NCBI GenBank assembly: GCA_018970145.1
Contig: JAGWWY010000008.1
Coordinates: 42,635 to 106,634 of the forward strand
Origin: Gammaproteobacteria bacterium
GTDB taxonomy: Bacteria > Pseudomonadota > Gammaproteobacteria > Steroidobacterales > Steroidobacteraceae
DNA: 64,000 nucleotides
Reading direction: 5' to 3'
Shown here in pieces: positions 19,530 through 32,994 of the stretch (within the stretch, counting starts at the first letter, position 1; each line of letters begins with the position of its first letter). A program made the position numbers and the translations under genes. The notes beneath the pieces were generated by a model. The model made no database searches and was not told the DNA's origin. It saw only the letters and a program-made list of their open reading frames with translations.

Positions 19530-22500
19530 TCAACGATTCAGGCGATGCGAGTCGTACCAGCCGATCGTTCCTTGAATGGCAGCGAGCCACTGACTCGGTC
19601 GACCGAAGCCGTGACTCGCCTCAGGCAAGCGCATCAGCGCGCTCGGCACACCTTGCAACTGCAGCGCTTGGAAATATTGCTCCGAGTCGCTCATGGGGGT
19701 GCGCCAGTCCTGCTCGCCGGTGATGAGCAGCGTCGGCGTTCGCACTTTGCCGACCAACGACAAGGGCGATCTCGCCCAATATTTCCCCGGCTCTTCCCAA
19801 GGCATACGATCGAACCAATATCCCGCCATCGTGGCACCGATGTCCGTCGTCAATGCCGTCGAAGCCCAGTTGATCACCGGTCGCTTGACCGACGCCGCCG
19901 CGAAGCGACTCGTCTTACCGATCGCCCAAGATGACAACACCCCGCCGCCGGAGCCACCACCGATATAGAGCCGATTCGTGTCGATGAAGCCCTTGGCAAC
20001 GACCGCATCGACCACGCTCATCAGATCGTCGTGATCCTTACCCGGGTACGCACGATTGATGAGACTCGCAAACTCCTCGCCGTAGCCGATCGAACCGCGT
20101 GGATTCGCAAAAGCCACCACGTAACCGGCAGCCGCGTAAAGATGATGTGTGATGGAGAACATCGGTCCGTAGTCGAGATGCGGTCCGCCGTGAATATCGA
20201 GCGCCAGCGGATATTTCTTTGACGGATCAAACCCCGGCGGATACAGAACCCAGGCATGCACCGATCGACGATCTGCACTCGACTTGATCCACCATTCCTC
20301 GAGCTTGCCGATATCGCGCTGCTCGCGCCATGCCAAGTTCATATCCCACAACGTCCGCGCGCCCGCTGCAGCCGTGATCGCGAGCGTAGCCGGTCGGTCC
20401 GCCTCGACGCTCGGGTAAGCGAAGACGCCCGCTGCAGCCGAATAGGCGCTGCCACCCGACGATGGCAACAATAAGCGTGTGGCGCCGAAGGCTTCCACCA
20501 CGCGCGTGATCGTACGGTCACGCGTCACGAAGCCCACACGATTCACGCCTTGGTCTTGATACTGGAAGTAAACGCCCGAGGCGTCTTCGCGCCATTGCGG
20601 TTGCGAGGCGACTCGGTCGAGCGCCGCGGTCAGGTTCACCGCAGCGATCGTCGGCTGACTATCGATAGACATCCAAAAGAGATCGGTGCGTTGATGCGAG
20701 TTACGACGATTACGCCAACCCACATAGACGACTTCACGTCCGTTCGGGCTTATCGCCGGCGACGTCTCTGAGCCATCATCGCGAGTTAATTGTTTGGGCG
20801 ATGAATCCGAGCTCAAAAATATCTGCCAGAGATCACTTTGATTGGCTCGTCGACGAGCGGCCTCATGCGTATCCGCAGACACGACGAGCGATCTACCGTC
20901 CGGCATCCAGGCTGGCGCGTCATCACGCGCTCCCCAATCACCCGCCCCGCGGGTCAGCTGCCGCGGCTCCGTCGAATCGGCGACGTCCACAACGAAGACG
21001 TGCCGCTCACCGGGCGTGCTCCAACCACCTGAATCCGTTCGGTATGGATAGCCACGCACGATGCGCGGTTCGGGCGCCCACTGTGCGCCGTCCGGCTTGG
21101 TCGGCAATTCGTAAAAAGCCTTGGGCTTTTGCTCGACGAGCATCACGAAGGCGAGTTGCGAACCGTCGGGCGACCACGCGATACCGCTCGGCGCTTGAAC
21201 GCCGCGCGTAATGACATGCGTACGACCATCTTGCACGTCGAGGACGAAAATCTGCGGCTTGCTCCCTTCGCGCCCGATGAAGGCGATCTTCGTGCCATCC
21301 GGCGACCAACGCACCGAGCGGGGCGATTTGTCGGTACCGACCAAGAGTTGCCGAGCGCTGCTCTCAACCTCGACCAACCACAATTCGGTCGAGACACGAT
21401 CGGTCTGAATATCGCGAAGCTCGCGTAGCACCGCGACACGCTTGCCATCCGGCGAGAGCTGCGGATCCACCGGTTGCTCGAGGCGATAAAGATCGAGTGC
21501 CTGCACCGGCACACGCTGCTGTTTCTTCGAGCGGATCCACTCCTCGACCTGAGCTTCGAGAATGTCGAGCGGCAACGCGCCTGATCGCAAGATCACATCG
21601 TGAAAATCGCGAATATCGAAACGTGCACCGAGCACACGCTGCGACTTTTCGCGCAGCTTGACGATGTGCAACATACCGACGGTATAAGCGGTCGCTTGGC
21701 CGGGCATGACGATGTAACGCTCGGTCGCCTTGGTCGCCGCGTCGCGCGTCATCGGCATGTTATCGAGGTGGTATTGAATCACCTGCTCGCGCGTCCAACG
21801 CTTCGCATGCAAGCCGGTATCGACCACCAAACGTACCGCGCGCGTCAGTTCGAGCACGAGTCGACCGAAATCGGAATACGGATCGGCGTAGAGACCGAGT
21901 TCCTTGGGCAAGCGCTCGGTGTAAAGGCCCCAACCCTCGGAATACGCGGTAAAGCCTCCGAAGCGGCGAAAGCGCGGCAACTCGTCGAGCTCACCGGCAA
22001 TTGCCAACTGCATGTGGTGCCCCGGGATGCCCTCGTGATACGCGAGCGCTTCCATTTCGTACTTCGGCATATCCGCCATGCGATACAGGTTGGCGTAGTA
22101 GATACCCGGCCGCGTGCCATCGGCAGAGGGGCGCTGATAGAACGCCTTGCCCGCCGACTTCTCGCGAAACGGTTCCACCGCTTTCACGAGCATCGACGCC
22201 TTCGGCAAGGTACGGAACAGCGATGGCAATCGCTCGCGCATGCCGTCGATCAAGCGGGTGGCCTCGGCAAGATAAGCAGCCTTGCCCTCCGCCGTCTCCG
22301 GGTAATAAAACTGCGGATCGTTGCGCATGACCTCGAAGAAAGCCTGCAAGTCCCCGGTGAAGCCGACCTGCTTCATGATGGCGCGCATCTCACCGTGAAT
22401 ACGCGCCACTTCCGCAAGACCCAATTGATGGATCTCCTCGGCGGTCATCGAGGTTGTCGTATAACTCGAGAGCAAGAAATCGTAATAGCGAGCGCCGTCA

Positions 22501-23318
22501 CGTAAACGCCAAACGCCATCGTCGGTACCAGCGCGCTTACCGGCGGCCGTTGCATACTCGATGAGCTTTCGATAACCGGGGCCTACGGACTCGAGCAACG
22601 CGGTGCGCGCCTCGGCGAGCAAGCGCGATCGCGTTGCGACATCGATCTGGATCGACAAAAGCTTGCCGTTGATGTCGGCCCACAACGGACTGCTTTGACC
22701 CGAGTCATCGAAAGGTGCGCCACGAATGACGTTCGCGGCATCGGAAATCACATACGGAAAGACGAACGCCGGCGGCAGCGCGCCACGTCCCTCTGCCTCA
22801 TCGGCGTTGACCATCGCCTGATCGAGCCGCAGTGCGACACCACGCAGACGAGAAATATATGCCTCCGCGTCGGATACGGACTGCACACGGTGCGAGTTGA
22901 TCAAGAATGCAGGGATCTGCGCCTGCAAGCCGTTCATCTGATCGAAAGGATAACGATGATGGCGCCACTCGTCGCGCGCAAGCTCACGCTTCGCATTCAT
23001 TGCGAAGATGTCGTATGACAGCCGACCCTGAGCATCGAGGGCCGCCCGATCGAGGGTCGACTCCAAGACCTGTAATTGACGTCGAGTGCGTGCAAGGTCC
23101 GCCTCTCGACGCTCCTCGGTCAGCGGCGACCATTCACCGTAGCGCGACCGCAGCCCGAGAGCGGTCGCATATTCAGGGCTCGCAGCCACGTCTTCATCAA
23201 AGGCGGCTTCGAAGAAGGCTTTAGCTTTCGCGTTCGTGTCGCCATCGGGCGTCACCGCCGGCGCCGTGAGGGTCGTCAATACGACGAAAAAGACAGCGAT
23301 GATTCCCTGTTTGATCAT
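19530..23318 (-). CDS. Exported two-domain peptidase: DUF885 metallopeptidase-like fused to S9 prolyl-oligopeptidase
   Basis: One uninterrupted frame of 1262 residues. Start is ATG 23318 (MIKQGIIAVFFVVLTTLTAP), giving a signal peptide and a ribosome binding site; the frame is open 59 codons further up but that part is Arg/Ala-rich and not a protein start. Residues about 25-595 are DUF885, with the putative metal motif HEGIPGHH near 427 and YSEGWGLYTE after it. Residues about 600-1262 are an S9 peptidase: PD40 propeller repeats (QLSPDGKRVAVL, VRWSPDGTKIAFIG, IAWSPDGSQLAFV), then the alpha/beta hydrolase with nucleophile in GGGSGGG (about 1123), Asp in TGEQDWRTP and His in EASHGFG. These are usually separate proteins; the S9 half has no signal peptide of its own. 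Confidence 0.9.
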   Translation of the reverse strand: MIKQGIIAVFFVVLTTLTAPAVTPDGDTNAKAKAFFEAAFDEDVAASPEYATALGLRSRYGEWSPLTEERREADLARTRRQLQVLESTLDRAALDAQGRLSYDIFAMNAKRELARDEWRHHRYPFDQMNGLQAQIPAFLINSHRVQSVSDAEAYISRLRGVALRLDQAMVNADEAEGRGALPPAFVFPYVISDAANVIRGAPFDDSGQSSPLWADINGKLLSIQIDVATRSRLLAEARTALLESVGPGYRKLIEYATAAGKRAGTDDGVWRLRDGARYYDFLLSSYTTTSMTAEEIHQLGLAEVARIHGEMRAIMKQVGFTGDLQAFFEVMRNDPQFYYPETAEGKAAYLAEATRLIDGMRERLPSLFRTLPKASMLVKAVEPFREKSAGKAFYQRPSADGTRPGIYYANLYRMADMPKYEMEALAYHEGIPGHHMQLAIAGELDELPRFRRFGGFTAYSEGWGLYTERLPKELGLYADPYSDFGRLVLELTRAVRLVVDTGLHAKRWTREQVIQYHLDNMPMTRDAATKATERYIVMPGQATAYTVGMLHIVKLREKSQRVLGARFDIRDFHDVILRSGALPLDILEAQVEEWIRSKKQQRVPVQALDLYRLEQPVDPQLSPDGKRVAVLRELRDIQTDRVSTELWLVEVESSARQLLVGTDKSPRSVRWSPDGTKIAFIGREGSKPQIFVLDVQDGRTHVITRGVQAPSGIAWSPDGSQLAFVMLVEQKPKAFYELPTKPDGAQWAPEPRIVRGYPYRTDSGGWSTPGERHVFVVDVADSTEPRQLTRGAGDWGARDDAPAWMPDGRSLVVSADTHEAARRRANQSDLWQIFLSSDSSPKQLTRDDGSETSPAISPNGREVVYVGWRNRRNSHQRTDLFWMSIDSQPTIAAVNLTAALDRVASQPQWREDASGVYFQYQDQGVNRVGFVTRDRTITRVVEAFGATRLLLPSSGGSAYSAAAGVFAYPSVEADRPATLAITAAAGARTLWDMNLAWREQRDIGKLEEWWIKSSADRRSVHAWVLYPPGFDPSKKYPLALDIHGGPHLDYGPMFSITHHLYAAAGYVVAFANPRGSIGYGEEFASLINRAYPGKDHDDLMSVVDAVVAKGFIDTNRLYIGGGSGGGVLSSWAIGKTSRFAAASVKRPVINWASTALTTDIGATMAGYWFDRMPWEEPGKYWARSPLSLVGKVRTPTLLITGEQDWRTPMSDSEQYFQALQLQGVPSALMRLPEASHGFGRPSQWLAAIQGTIGWYDSHRLNR

Positions 23319-23344
23319 GAGTGAACCTTTTTTGGATTGATTTC

Positions 23345-25405
<2,061 letters not shown>

Positions 25406-25418
25406 TCACCCGGCCCCA

Positions 25419-25450
25419 AAAGAAAAGGCCCGGGATTTCTCCCGGGCCTC
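25419..25450 (-). terminator. Intrinsic terminator after groEL
   Basis: On the minus strand a 10-bp perfect stem (AGGCCCGGGA / TCCCGGGCCT) with a 4-nt loop is followed by TTTTCTTTT. It lies 37 nt past the groEL stop and before fadH, so it closes the groESL transcript and separates it from fadH. Confidence 0.88.
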
Positions 25451-25487
25451 GAACGTCACGCACGGAGGGGATGGCGTGACGGGGGGA

Positions 25488-27451
<1,964 letters not shown>

Positions 27452-27501
27452 GTTTCGCTCCTTAAGCTAACGAAAGATTGATGTTGGAAACCAGGAGGGT
27501 G

Positions 27502-27528
27502 TTAGCACTCTACCCGGGTGGCTGCTAA
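27502..27528. promoter_or_regulatory. CIRCE operator (HrcA binding site), one arm degenerate
   Basis: The left arm TTAGCACTC is a perfect match to the CIRCE consensus, the 9-nt spacer is kept, and the right arm GGCTGCTAA differs from GAGTGCTAA at two positions. It lies between the -10 box and groES, overlapping the expected transcription start. Position, spacing and the perfect arm make the call strong; whether HrcA still represses well through the weakened arm is unknown. hrcA itself is not in the window. Confidence 0.85.
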
Positions 27529-27555
27529 TGATAGTGGCGGACTGTTTCTTTTCAA
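27528..27555 (-). promoter_or_regulatory. groESL promoter, sigma70-like with sigma32-like -35
   Basis: On the minus strand, TTGAAA (27550-27555) and TATCAT (27528-27533) are spaced by 16 nt, close to the sigma70 consensus. The -35 also reads CTTGAAA, as in heat-shock sigma32 promoters, but the matching CCCCAT-type -10 is not clear. The -10 abuts the CIRCE element. Confidence 0.6.
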
Positions 27556-27609
27556 GGGTCGAGCCCGGTATGCTGCTGTGCGGGCGAACCGGCAATTTCA
27601 ACTAACCTT

Positions 27610-29424
27610 ATGAAATTATTAAAAAATATGCTTCCGAATAATCTCATGACTGCGGTGTGGGTCGTGGTCGTCATGGCGCTGTCGATGCCGATCGGACAAG
27701 CCCAACTGGGTGATTCGGAGTTCCTGCCGCCCAAGGAAGCCTTCCAAGTCACCGCGACCGCCGAGGGCGCGGACAAGATTCGGATCGATTTTCTGATCGC
27801 GCCGGCGTACTACCTTTATCGCCACCGCTTCAATTTCGCGCTCGACGCCGCAGCCGGGAGCCCCGGCGCCTCGCTTGGTAATGCGGCCATTCCCGAGGGT
27901 AAGTGGAAGGAGGACGAGTTCTTCGGTCGCCAACAAGTTTATTACTCGGCTGTGAGTGTCACCGTTCCGGTGTCACGCGCACCGGGCGACGCGCTGACGC
28001 TGCCGCTTCTGATCGGTCTGCAAGGCTGTGCCGATGCAGGCCTATGCTACCCACCGGAGAAGCGACGTTTGAGCGTGACGCTGCCCGCGACCGATCGAGC
28101 CGCCACTCTGCCCGCCGATCCGGACGGCTTCGTATCGGAACAAGATCGCCTCGCCGCGCTGATCAAAGACGGCTCATTGCCACTCGTGCTCGCGACTTTC
28201 TTTGGCCTTGGTTTATTACTCGCTTTCACGCCCTGCGTGTTGCCGATGGTACCGATCCTCTCAGGCATCATCGCGGGGCAAGGCAACATCACCACCGGTC
28301 GCGCCTTCGGTTTGTCGCTAAGCTACGTGCTCGGCATGGCGACGGTGAATACTTTGGCCGGTGTCGCGGCAGCTTCGGCAGGCGCACAGGTTCAGGCACT
28401 GTTCCAACAACCGTGGATCATCACGGTCTTTGCGTTGCTGTTCGTCGTGCTCGCCGCGTCCATGTTCGGACTTTTCGCCTTGCAGTTGCCCGCAGCACTA
28501 CAAACGCGCCTCGCCGATGTCAGCAACCAGCAACGTGCGGGCACCTACGGTGGCGTTGCCGTAATGGGCGCACTGTCGGCCTTGATCGTGACGGCTTGCG
28601 TCGCACCGCCTTTGTTTGCAGCTCTGGCCGTGATCGCGCAAACCGGTGACGTACTACGCGGAGGCACCGCCCTGTTCGTGATGTCGCTCGGCATGGGTGC
28701 ACCTTTGTTGATCATCGGCACTTCGGCGGGTCGTTGGTTGCCCAAAGCCGGCGCCTGGATGGATACCGTCAAAAAACTCTTCGGTGTGCTGATGCTGGCC
28801 GTCGCAGCGTGGATGCTGGCGCGGATCGTACCGGAGCCGTACGCGCTCGTGCTGTGGGCGATCCCGGCGTTCGCCGCTGCGATCGTGCTCTGGGTCGACA
28901 TTCAGCCGCGGAGTTGGCGCGGTTGGCTGGGCCGTGGCATCGGCGCGGCGTTCGGTCTCTACGGCTTGGCGCTGCTCGCAGGCCTCGCACTCGGCGGTCG
29001 CGATCCGCTCGCACCGATTCCCCAGTGGAGCGCACCGCAAAGCGCGCTCGAATTCAAAAAAATCAAAACAGTCGCCGACCTCGATCGCGAAGTCGCCGCA
29101 GCAAGTGCCGCCGGCAAGCCGGTGATGCTCGACTTCTATGCCGACTGGTGCGTCTCTTGCAAAGAAATGGAACGCTACACCTTCACCGACGCCACCGTGC
29201 AGAGCGTGTTGGCGGGCACCGTTTTGCTCAAGGCGGACGTCACCGCCAATGACGAGGCGGACCAAGCTCTGCTGCAGCGCTTTGGTATCTTCGGGCCGCC
29301 GACCATCGCTTTCTGGAACACCGAGGGCGTGGAACTCAAGCGCTTCCGCGTGGTCGGGTTCATGCAGGCCGACGAATTTGCGGATGTCGCCCGTCTCGCC
29401 CAAGCGCCCGGAGCCACCCCATGA
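27610..29424 (+). CDS. dsbD: Thiol:disulfide interchange protein DsbD
   Basis: DsbD carries electrons from cytoplasmic thioredoxin to periplasmic thiol oxidoreductases. All three parts are present in 604 residues: signal peptide and periplasmic alpha domain with Cys140 and Cys146 (GCADAGLCYPP), an eight-segment membrane domain with TPCVLPM and TACVAPP, and a C-terminal thioredoxin domain with Cys514-x-x-Cys517 (DWCVSCKEM). The next gene, a TlpA-like thioredoxin, overlaps by 4 nt and is a likely partner. It is divergent from groES. Confidence 0.96.
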   Translation: MKLLKNMLPNNLMTAVWVVVVMALSMPIGQAQLGDSEFLPPKEAFQVTATAEGADKIRIDFLIAPAYYLYRHRFNFALDAAAGSPGASLGNAAIPEGKWKEDEFFGRQQVYYSAVSVTVPVSRAPGDALTLPLLIGLQGCADAGLCYPPEKRRLSVTLPATDRAATLPADPDGFVSEQDRLAALIKDGSLPLVLATFFGLGLLLAFTPCVLPMVPILSGIIAGQGNITTGRAFGLSLSYVLGMATVNTLAGVAAASAGAQVQALFQQPWIITVFALLFVVLAASMFGLFALQLPAALQTRLADVSNQQRAGTYGGVAVMGALSALIVTACVAPPLFAALAVIAQTGDVLRGGTALFVMSLGMGAPLLIIGTSAGRWLPKAGAWMDTVKKLFGVLMLAVAAWMLARIVPEPYALVLWAIPAFAAAIVLWVDIQPRSWRGWLGRGIGAAFGLYGLALLAGLALGGRDPLAPIPQWSAPQSALEFKKIKTVADLDREVAAASAAGKPVMLDFYADWCVSCKEMERYTFTDATVQSVLAGTVLLKADVTANDEADQALLQRFGIFGPPTIAFWNTEGVELKRFRVVGFMQADEFADVARLAQAPGATP

Positions 29425-30110
29425 AAAAATCCTCGCTGCTGACGGCGGGCGTCGCCCTGCTCGCCGGCGTGATTGCCTTCGTCGCGATTCGCAGCTTCCT
29501 CGAACCCAAAGCCCCGCCTGCGAACGAGATAGCCCCCCTGCCCGGCGCCGCCGCGACAGCGAGCGCCGCCGGGGGCAGTCCCAGCGTCGCTCGGCAGATT
29601 CCCGAGACGCTGCCCGATTTCACCCTCGCGACCCTCGAAGGTCCACCCAAGGCCATCTCGGCGTTCACCCAACCCTCGCTGGTGGTGAACTTCTGGGCCA
29701 CGTGGTGCGCGCCCTGTCGCCGTGAAATCCCGCTACTGCGCCAAATTCGTGCCGAACGTGGGGCTAAAGGTGTCGAAGTAGTCGGCGTCGCCGTCGATTT
29801 TCGCGAAGATGTCGTCAAATACGCGGCTGAAATCGGGCTCGACTACCCACTACTAATCGGCGAAGAGGACGGGATGGCGGCCGCCGACTCGTTCGGCGTC
29901 GATCCCGTGTTCCCGTTCACCGCTTTCGTCGATCGGGAGCGCCGCATCATCGCCCTTAAAATTGGCGAACTTCATGCCGATGAAGCGGCCTTCATCCTCG
30001 ATCATGTCGACAAAGTGAACGCGGGAAGTCTGCAGCCGAACGCTGCCCGGCAATTGATACGAGAAGAGATCCGCCGTCTCGACGCCCTGCGGCCGAAGGA
30101 ACCGGCCTGA
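29421..30110 (+). CDS. TlpA/ResA-family membrane-anchored thioredoxin-like protein
   Basis: A 229-residue periplasmic thioredoxin-fold protein with an N-terminal membrane anchor (residues 7-25) and an Ala/Pro-rich linker. The redox motif is WCAPC (Cys96, Cys99) in VVNFWATWCAPCRREIP, with the cis-proline region VFPFTAFVD. It overlaps dsbD by the ATGA and is probably kept reduced by it. Roles in this family include cytochrome c maturation and rescue of oxidised cysteines. The C-terminal 40 residues are charged and helical. Confidence 0.9.
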   Translation: MKKSSLLTAGVALLAGVIAFVAIRSFLEPKAPPANEIAPLPGAAATASAAGGSPSVARQIPETLPDFTLATLEGPPKAISAFTQPSLVVNFWATWCAPCRREIPLLRQIRAERGAKGVEVVGVAVDFREDVVKYAAEIGLDYPLLIGEEDGMAAADSFGVDPVFPFTAFVDRERRIIALKIGELHADEAAFILDHVDKVNAGSLQPNAARQLIREEIRRLDALRPKEPA

Positions 30111-30238
30111 TCCGCCTTGATATCGCTCGTCGCGTCGGACCGTTGTCCGAGCCGGGAGCGTCTTCTATCCCGATTGTGCCGCGAATAGGGTACATTTCGC
30201 GTCCATTTTCGTGATCTTCGGATCGGATCGGGGGGTGC

Positions 30239-30703
30239 ATGGACATTCGCAAGGTCAAGAAGCTGATCGAATTGCTCGAGGAATCGGGCATTGCCGAGAT
30301 CGAAATCAAGGAAGGCGAGGAATCGGTCCGCATCAGTCGCCAGCCGACGGGCGCGGTGGCAAGTCACTTCCCGATGTACGCCCCGCCGATGACATCTGCC
30401 CCGATGGCCGTAGCCGCAACCGCCGGCCCCGCCATCGAGAGCCCCGCTGCAGCAGCTGCCAAGTCGAACGATTACACGGTACAAGCCCCGATGGTCGGCA
30501 CGTTCTACTCGGCGCCGGCCCCGGGCGCGAAGGCCTACGTGCAGATCGGCGATGAAGTGAAGGTCGGTCAGGTGCTCTGCATCATCGAGGCGATGAAGAT
30601 GATGAACCAGATCGAGTGCGACCGCGCCGGTAAGATCACCTCAGTGCTCGTCCAGAACGGCGATCCGGTCGAGTTCGGCCAAGCGCTGTTCTCGATTCAG
30701 TGA
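30239..30703 (+). CDS. accB: Biotin carboxyl carrier protein of acetyl-CoA carboxylase
   Basis: BCCP carries carboxybiotin between AccC and AccAD in the first step of fatty-acid synthesis. The 154 residues have the usual N-terminal [17 protein letters not shown] helix, an Ala/Pro linker, and the biotinyl domain with Lys120 in [10 protein letters not shown]. The 128 bp before it carry no gene; aroQ, which often precedes accB, is absent here. accC follows after 13 nt. Confidence 0.97.
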   Translation: MDIRKVKKLIELLEESGIAEIEIKEGEESVRISRQPTGAVASHFPMYAPPMTSAPMAVAATAGPAIESPAAAAAKSNDYTVQAPMVGTFYSAPAPGAKAYVQIGDEVKVGQVLCIIEAMKMMNQIECDRAGKITSVLVQNGDPVEFGQALFSIQ

Positions 30704-30716
30704 TTCAGGCGTCGGC

Positions 30717-32060
30717 ATGATCGACAAGGTCATCATCGCCAATCGCGGCGAAATCGCGCTGCGGGTGCTGCGCGCCTGTCGAGAACTCGGCATCAAAACG
30801 GTAGCCGTGCACTCGACCGCCGATGCCAATCTGAAGCACGTGCTGCTTGCAGACGAGTCGGTCTGTATCGGCCCACCGCCATCGGCCAAGAGCTACCTGA
30901 ATATGCCGGCGATTATCGCCGCCGCCGAACTCACCGATGCGGCCGCGATCCATCCGGGCTACGGCTTCCTCTCGGAGAATGCCGACTTTGCCGAACGCGT
31001 CGAGAAGAGCGGCTTCACGTTCATCGGTCCGAAGGCCGAGACGATCCGCATGATGGGCGACAAAGTCTCGGCCATCAAAGTCATGAAAGCGCATGGCGTG
31101 CCCTGCGTGCCGGGCTCGGGCGAACCACTCGGTCTCGACAACGATGAGAACCTACGCATCGCCAAGGATATCGGCTATCCGGTCATCATCAAGGCCTCTG
31201 GCGGTGGTGGCGGACGTGGCATGCGGGTCGTACATAACCCGGCTGCACTCGTTCATTCGATCGGCGTGACTCGCTCGGAGGCGCTGGCCGCTTTCGGGAA
31301 CGATCAGGTCTACATGGAGAAGTTCCTAGAAAAGCCGCGGCATATCGAGTTCCAGGTGTTAGCCGATCATCACGGCAATGTCATTCACCTCGGCGAGCGC
31401 GACTGCTCGATGCAGCGGCGCCATCAGAAAGTGATCGAAGAAGCGCCGGCTCCCGGCATTACCTCGGCGCAGCGCGCCAAGATGGGGGATCGCGTCGTCG
31501 AAGCCTGTCGTGCGGTCGGCTATCGCAGCGCCGGCACGCTCGAGTTCCTCTACCAGGATGGCGAGTTCTACTTCATCGAGATGAACACGCGTATCCAAGT
31601 CGAGCACCCGGTGACGGAAATCATCACGGGCATCGATCTTGTCAAAGCACAGCTGCGGATTGCCTCGGGCGAAGCACTGCCCTGGCAGCAGGACGACATC
31701 GTGCTGCGCGGGCATGCCATCGAGTGCCGTATCAACGCTGAGGATGCCAAAACATTCATGCCCTCGCCGGGCCCCGTTCGTCTTTGGCATGCGCCAGGCG
31801 GCCCGGGCATTCGCGTGGATAGCCACATGTACTCCGGCTACAGCGTGCCGCCCCATTACGATTCGCTGATCGCCAAACTGATCTCCTACGGCGAAGATCG
31901 CGATGTCGCCATCGCACGCATGCGTAACGCGCTCGCGGAAATGGTAGTCGAGGGCATCAAGACGAATGCGGCACTGCATCAAGAAATCCTAGCGCATGCA
32001 GCATTCGCGCAAGGTGGCCTCGACATTCATTATCTCGAGCGCCGACTCGGCCTCAAATAA
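30717..32060 (+). CDS. accC: Biotin carboxylase subunit of acetyl-CoA carboxylase
   Basis: AccC carboxylates the biotin on AccB using ATP and bicarbonate. The 447 residues match the family length. Visible parts are the N-terminal [17 protein letters not shown], the ATP-grasp glycine loop [25 protein letters not shown], and the catalytic [12 protein letters not shown] and [14 protein letters not shown] segments. It is followed closely by prmA (7 nt). Confidence 0.98.
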   Translation: MIDKVIIANRGEIALRVLRACRELGIKTVAVHSTADANLKHVLLADESVCIGPPPSAKSYLNMPAIIAAAELTDAAAIHPGYGFLSENADFAERVEKSGFTFIGPKAETIRMMGDKVSAIKVMKAHGVPCVPGSGEPLGLDNDENLRIAKDIGYPVIIKASGGGGGRGMRVVHNPAALVHSIGVTRSEALAAFGNDQVYMEKFLEKPRHIEFQVLADHHGNVIHLGERDCSMQRRHQKVIEEAPAPGITSAQRAKMGDRVVEACRAVGYRSAGTLEFLYQDGEFYFIEMNTRIQVEHPVTEIITGIDLVKAQLRIASGEALPWQQDDIVLRGHAIECRINAEDAKTFMPSPGPVRLWHAPGGPGIRVDSHMYSGYSVPPHYDSLIAKLISYGEDRDVAIARMRNALAEMVVEGIKTNAALHQEILAHAAFAQGGLDIHYLERRLGLK

Positions 32061-32067
32061 ATCACCC

Positions 32068-32994
32068 GTGCCTCAGCTTGCGATCACGCTCGATCTTGAC
32101 GAGCTCGACGCCGAGCTCGTGGAAGAAGCCTGCTTCGAGTCGGGTGCCGTCTCGGTCGTCCTGACCGATCAGCGCGACGACGCGATACTCGAACCCGCTC
32201 CGGGTGAAGTGCGTCTATGGCCCGCCACGCGTTTGCAGGCGATTTTCATGGGCTCTATTAGCGATACCGCCGCCATCGATGCCTTGTGCGAACACGTTTG
32301 CCGTACCTGCCGTATCGATCGAGCGCGCTTGACGGTCACGGCGATCGAGGAAAAGGCCTGGGAGCGCGAGTGGCTGCGAGACTTTCATCCGCTGCGATTT
32401 GGTCGTCATCTGTGGATCTGTCCAACGCATGCGACAGTCGAGTCTGAGGGCGCGGTCGTGGTGACGCTCGACCCGGGTCTTGCCTTTGGTACCGGCACTC
32501 ATCCGACTACGCGCTTGTGCCTCGAGTTCCTCGACTCCCAATTCACGGGCGGCGCCCTGTTGCCCGAGGACGCGTGCTTGGTCGATTATGGTTGCGGCTC
32601 CGGTATCCTCGCCATCGCCGCACTGCGCTTGGGCGCGCGCGCAGCCTATGCGCACGATATCGATCCGCAAGCGCTCGTTGCCAGTATCGACAACGCCGAG
32701 CTGAATGCCGTCGCTGAAGCGCTGCACTGTTTTGCAGCCGCTGACGAGCTGTCGGCGATCGTGGCGGCACGGGGCGGCGCCAAGATCGTACTGGCCAATA
32801 TTTTGTCCGGGCCGCTCTGCGAGTTGGCGCCGCGACTTACGGCACTGTTAGCGGTCGATGGCGTTCTCGTGCTAGCTGGACTACTCGACGAACAAGCCGA
32901 TGAAGTCATTCGTGCCTACTCGACGCTCGTGCCTTTGAGCCGCTGGAGAGCGCTCGAGGGTTGGACCTGTCTCGTCGGTCAGCGTCGTGGATAA
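32068..32994 (+). CDS. prmA: Ribosomal protein L11 methyltransferase
   Basis: PrmA trimethylates ribosomal protein L11 using S-adenosylmethionine. The start chosen is GTG 32068 (MPQLAITLDLDELDAEL), giving 308 residues, close to the family's ~295; the frame is open to 31996 but that part lies inside accC. The N-terminal substrate domain has WEREWLRDFHPLRFG, followed by the SAM site FGTGTHPTTRLCLE and DYGCGSGILAIAALRLGA, and NILSGPL as motif IV. It overlaps dusB by 8 bp. Confidence 0.95.
   Translation: MPQLAITLDLDELDAELVEEACFESGAVSVVLTDQRDDAILEPAPGEVRLWPATRLQAIFMGSISDTAAIDALCEHVCRTCRIDRARLTVTAIEEKAWEREWLRDFHPLRFGRHLWICPTHATVESEGAVVVTLDPGLAFGTGTHPTTRLCLEFLDSQFTGGALLPEDACLVDYGCGSGILAIAALRLGARAAYAHDIDPQALVASIDNAELNAVAEALHCFAAADELSAIVAARGGAKIVLANILSGPLCELAPRLTALLAVDGVLVLAGLLDEQADEVIRAYSTLVPLSRWRALEGWTCLVGQRRG

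Noticed and set aside
30111..30238. Decayed aroQ remnant
   Set aside because: Translating the gap in all frames shows no dehydroquinase motif.
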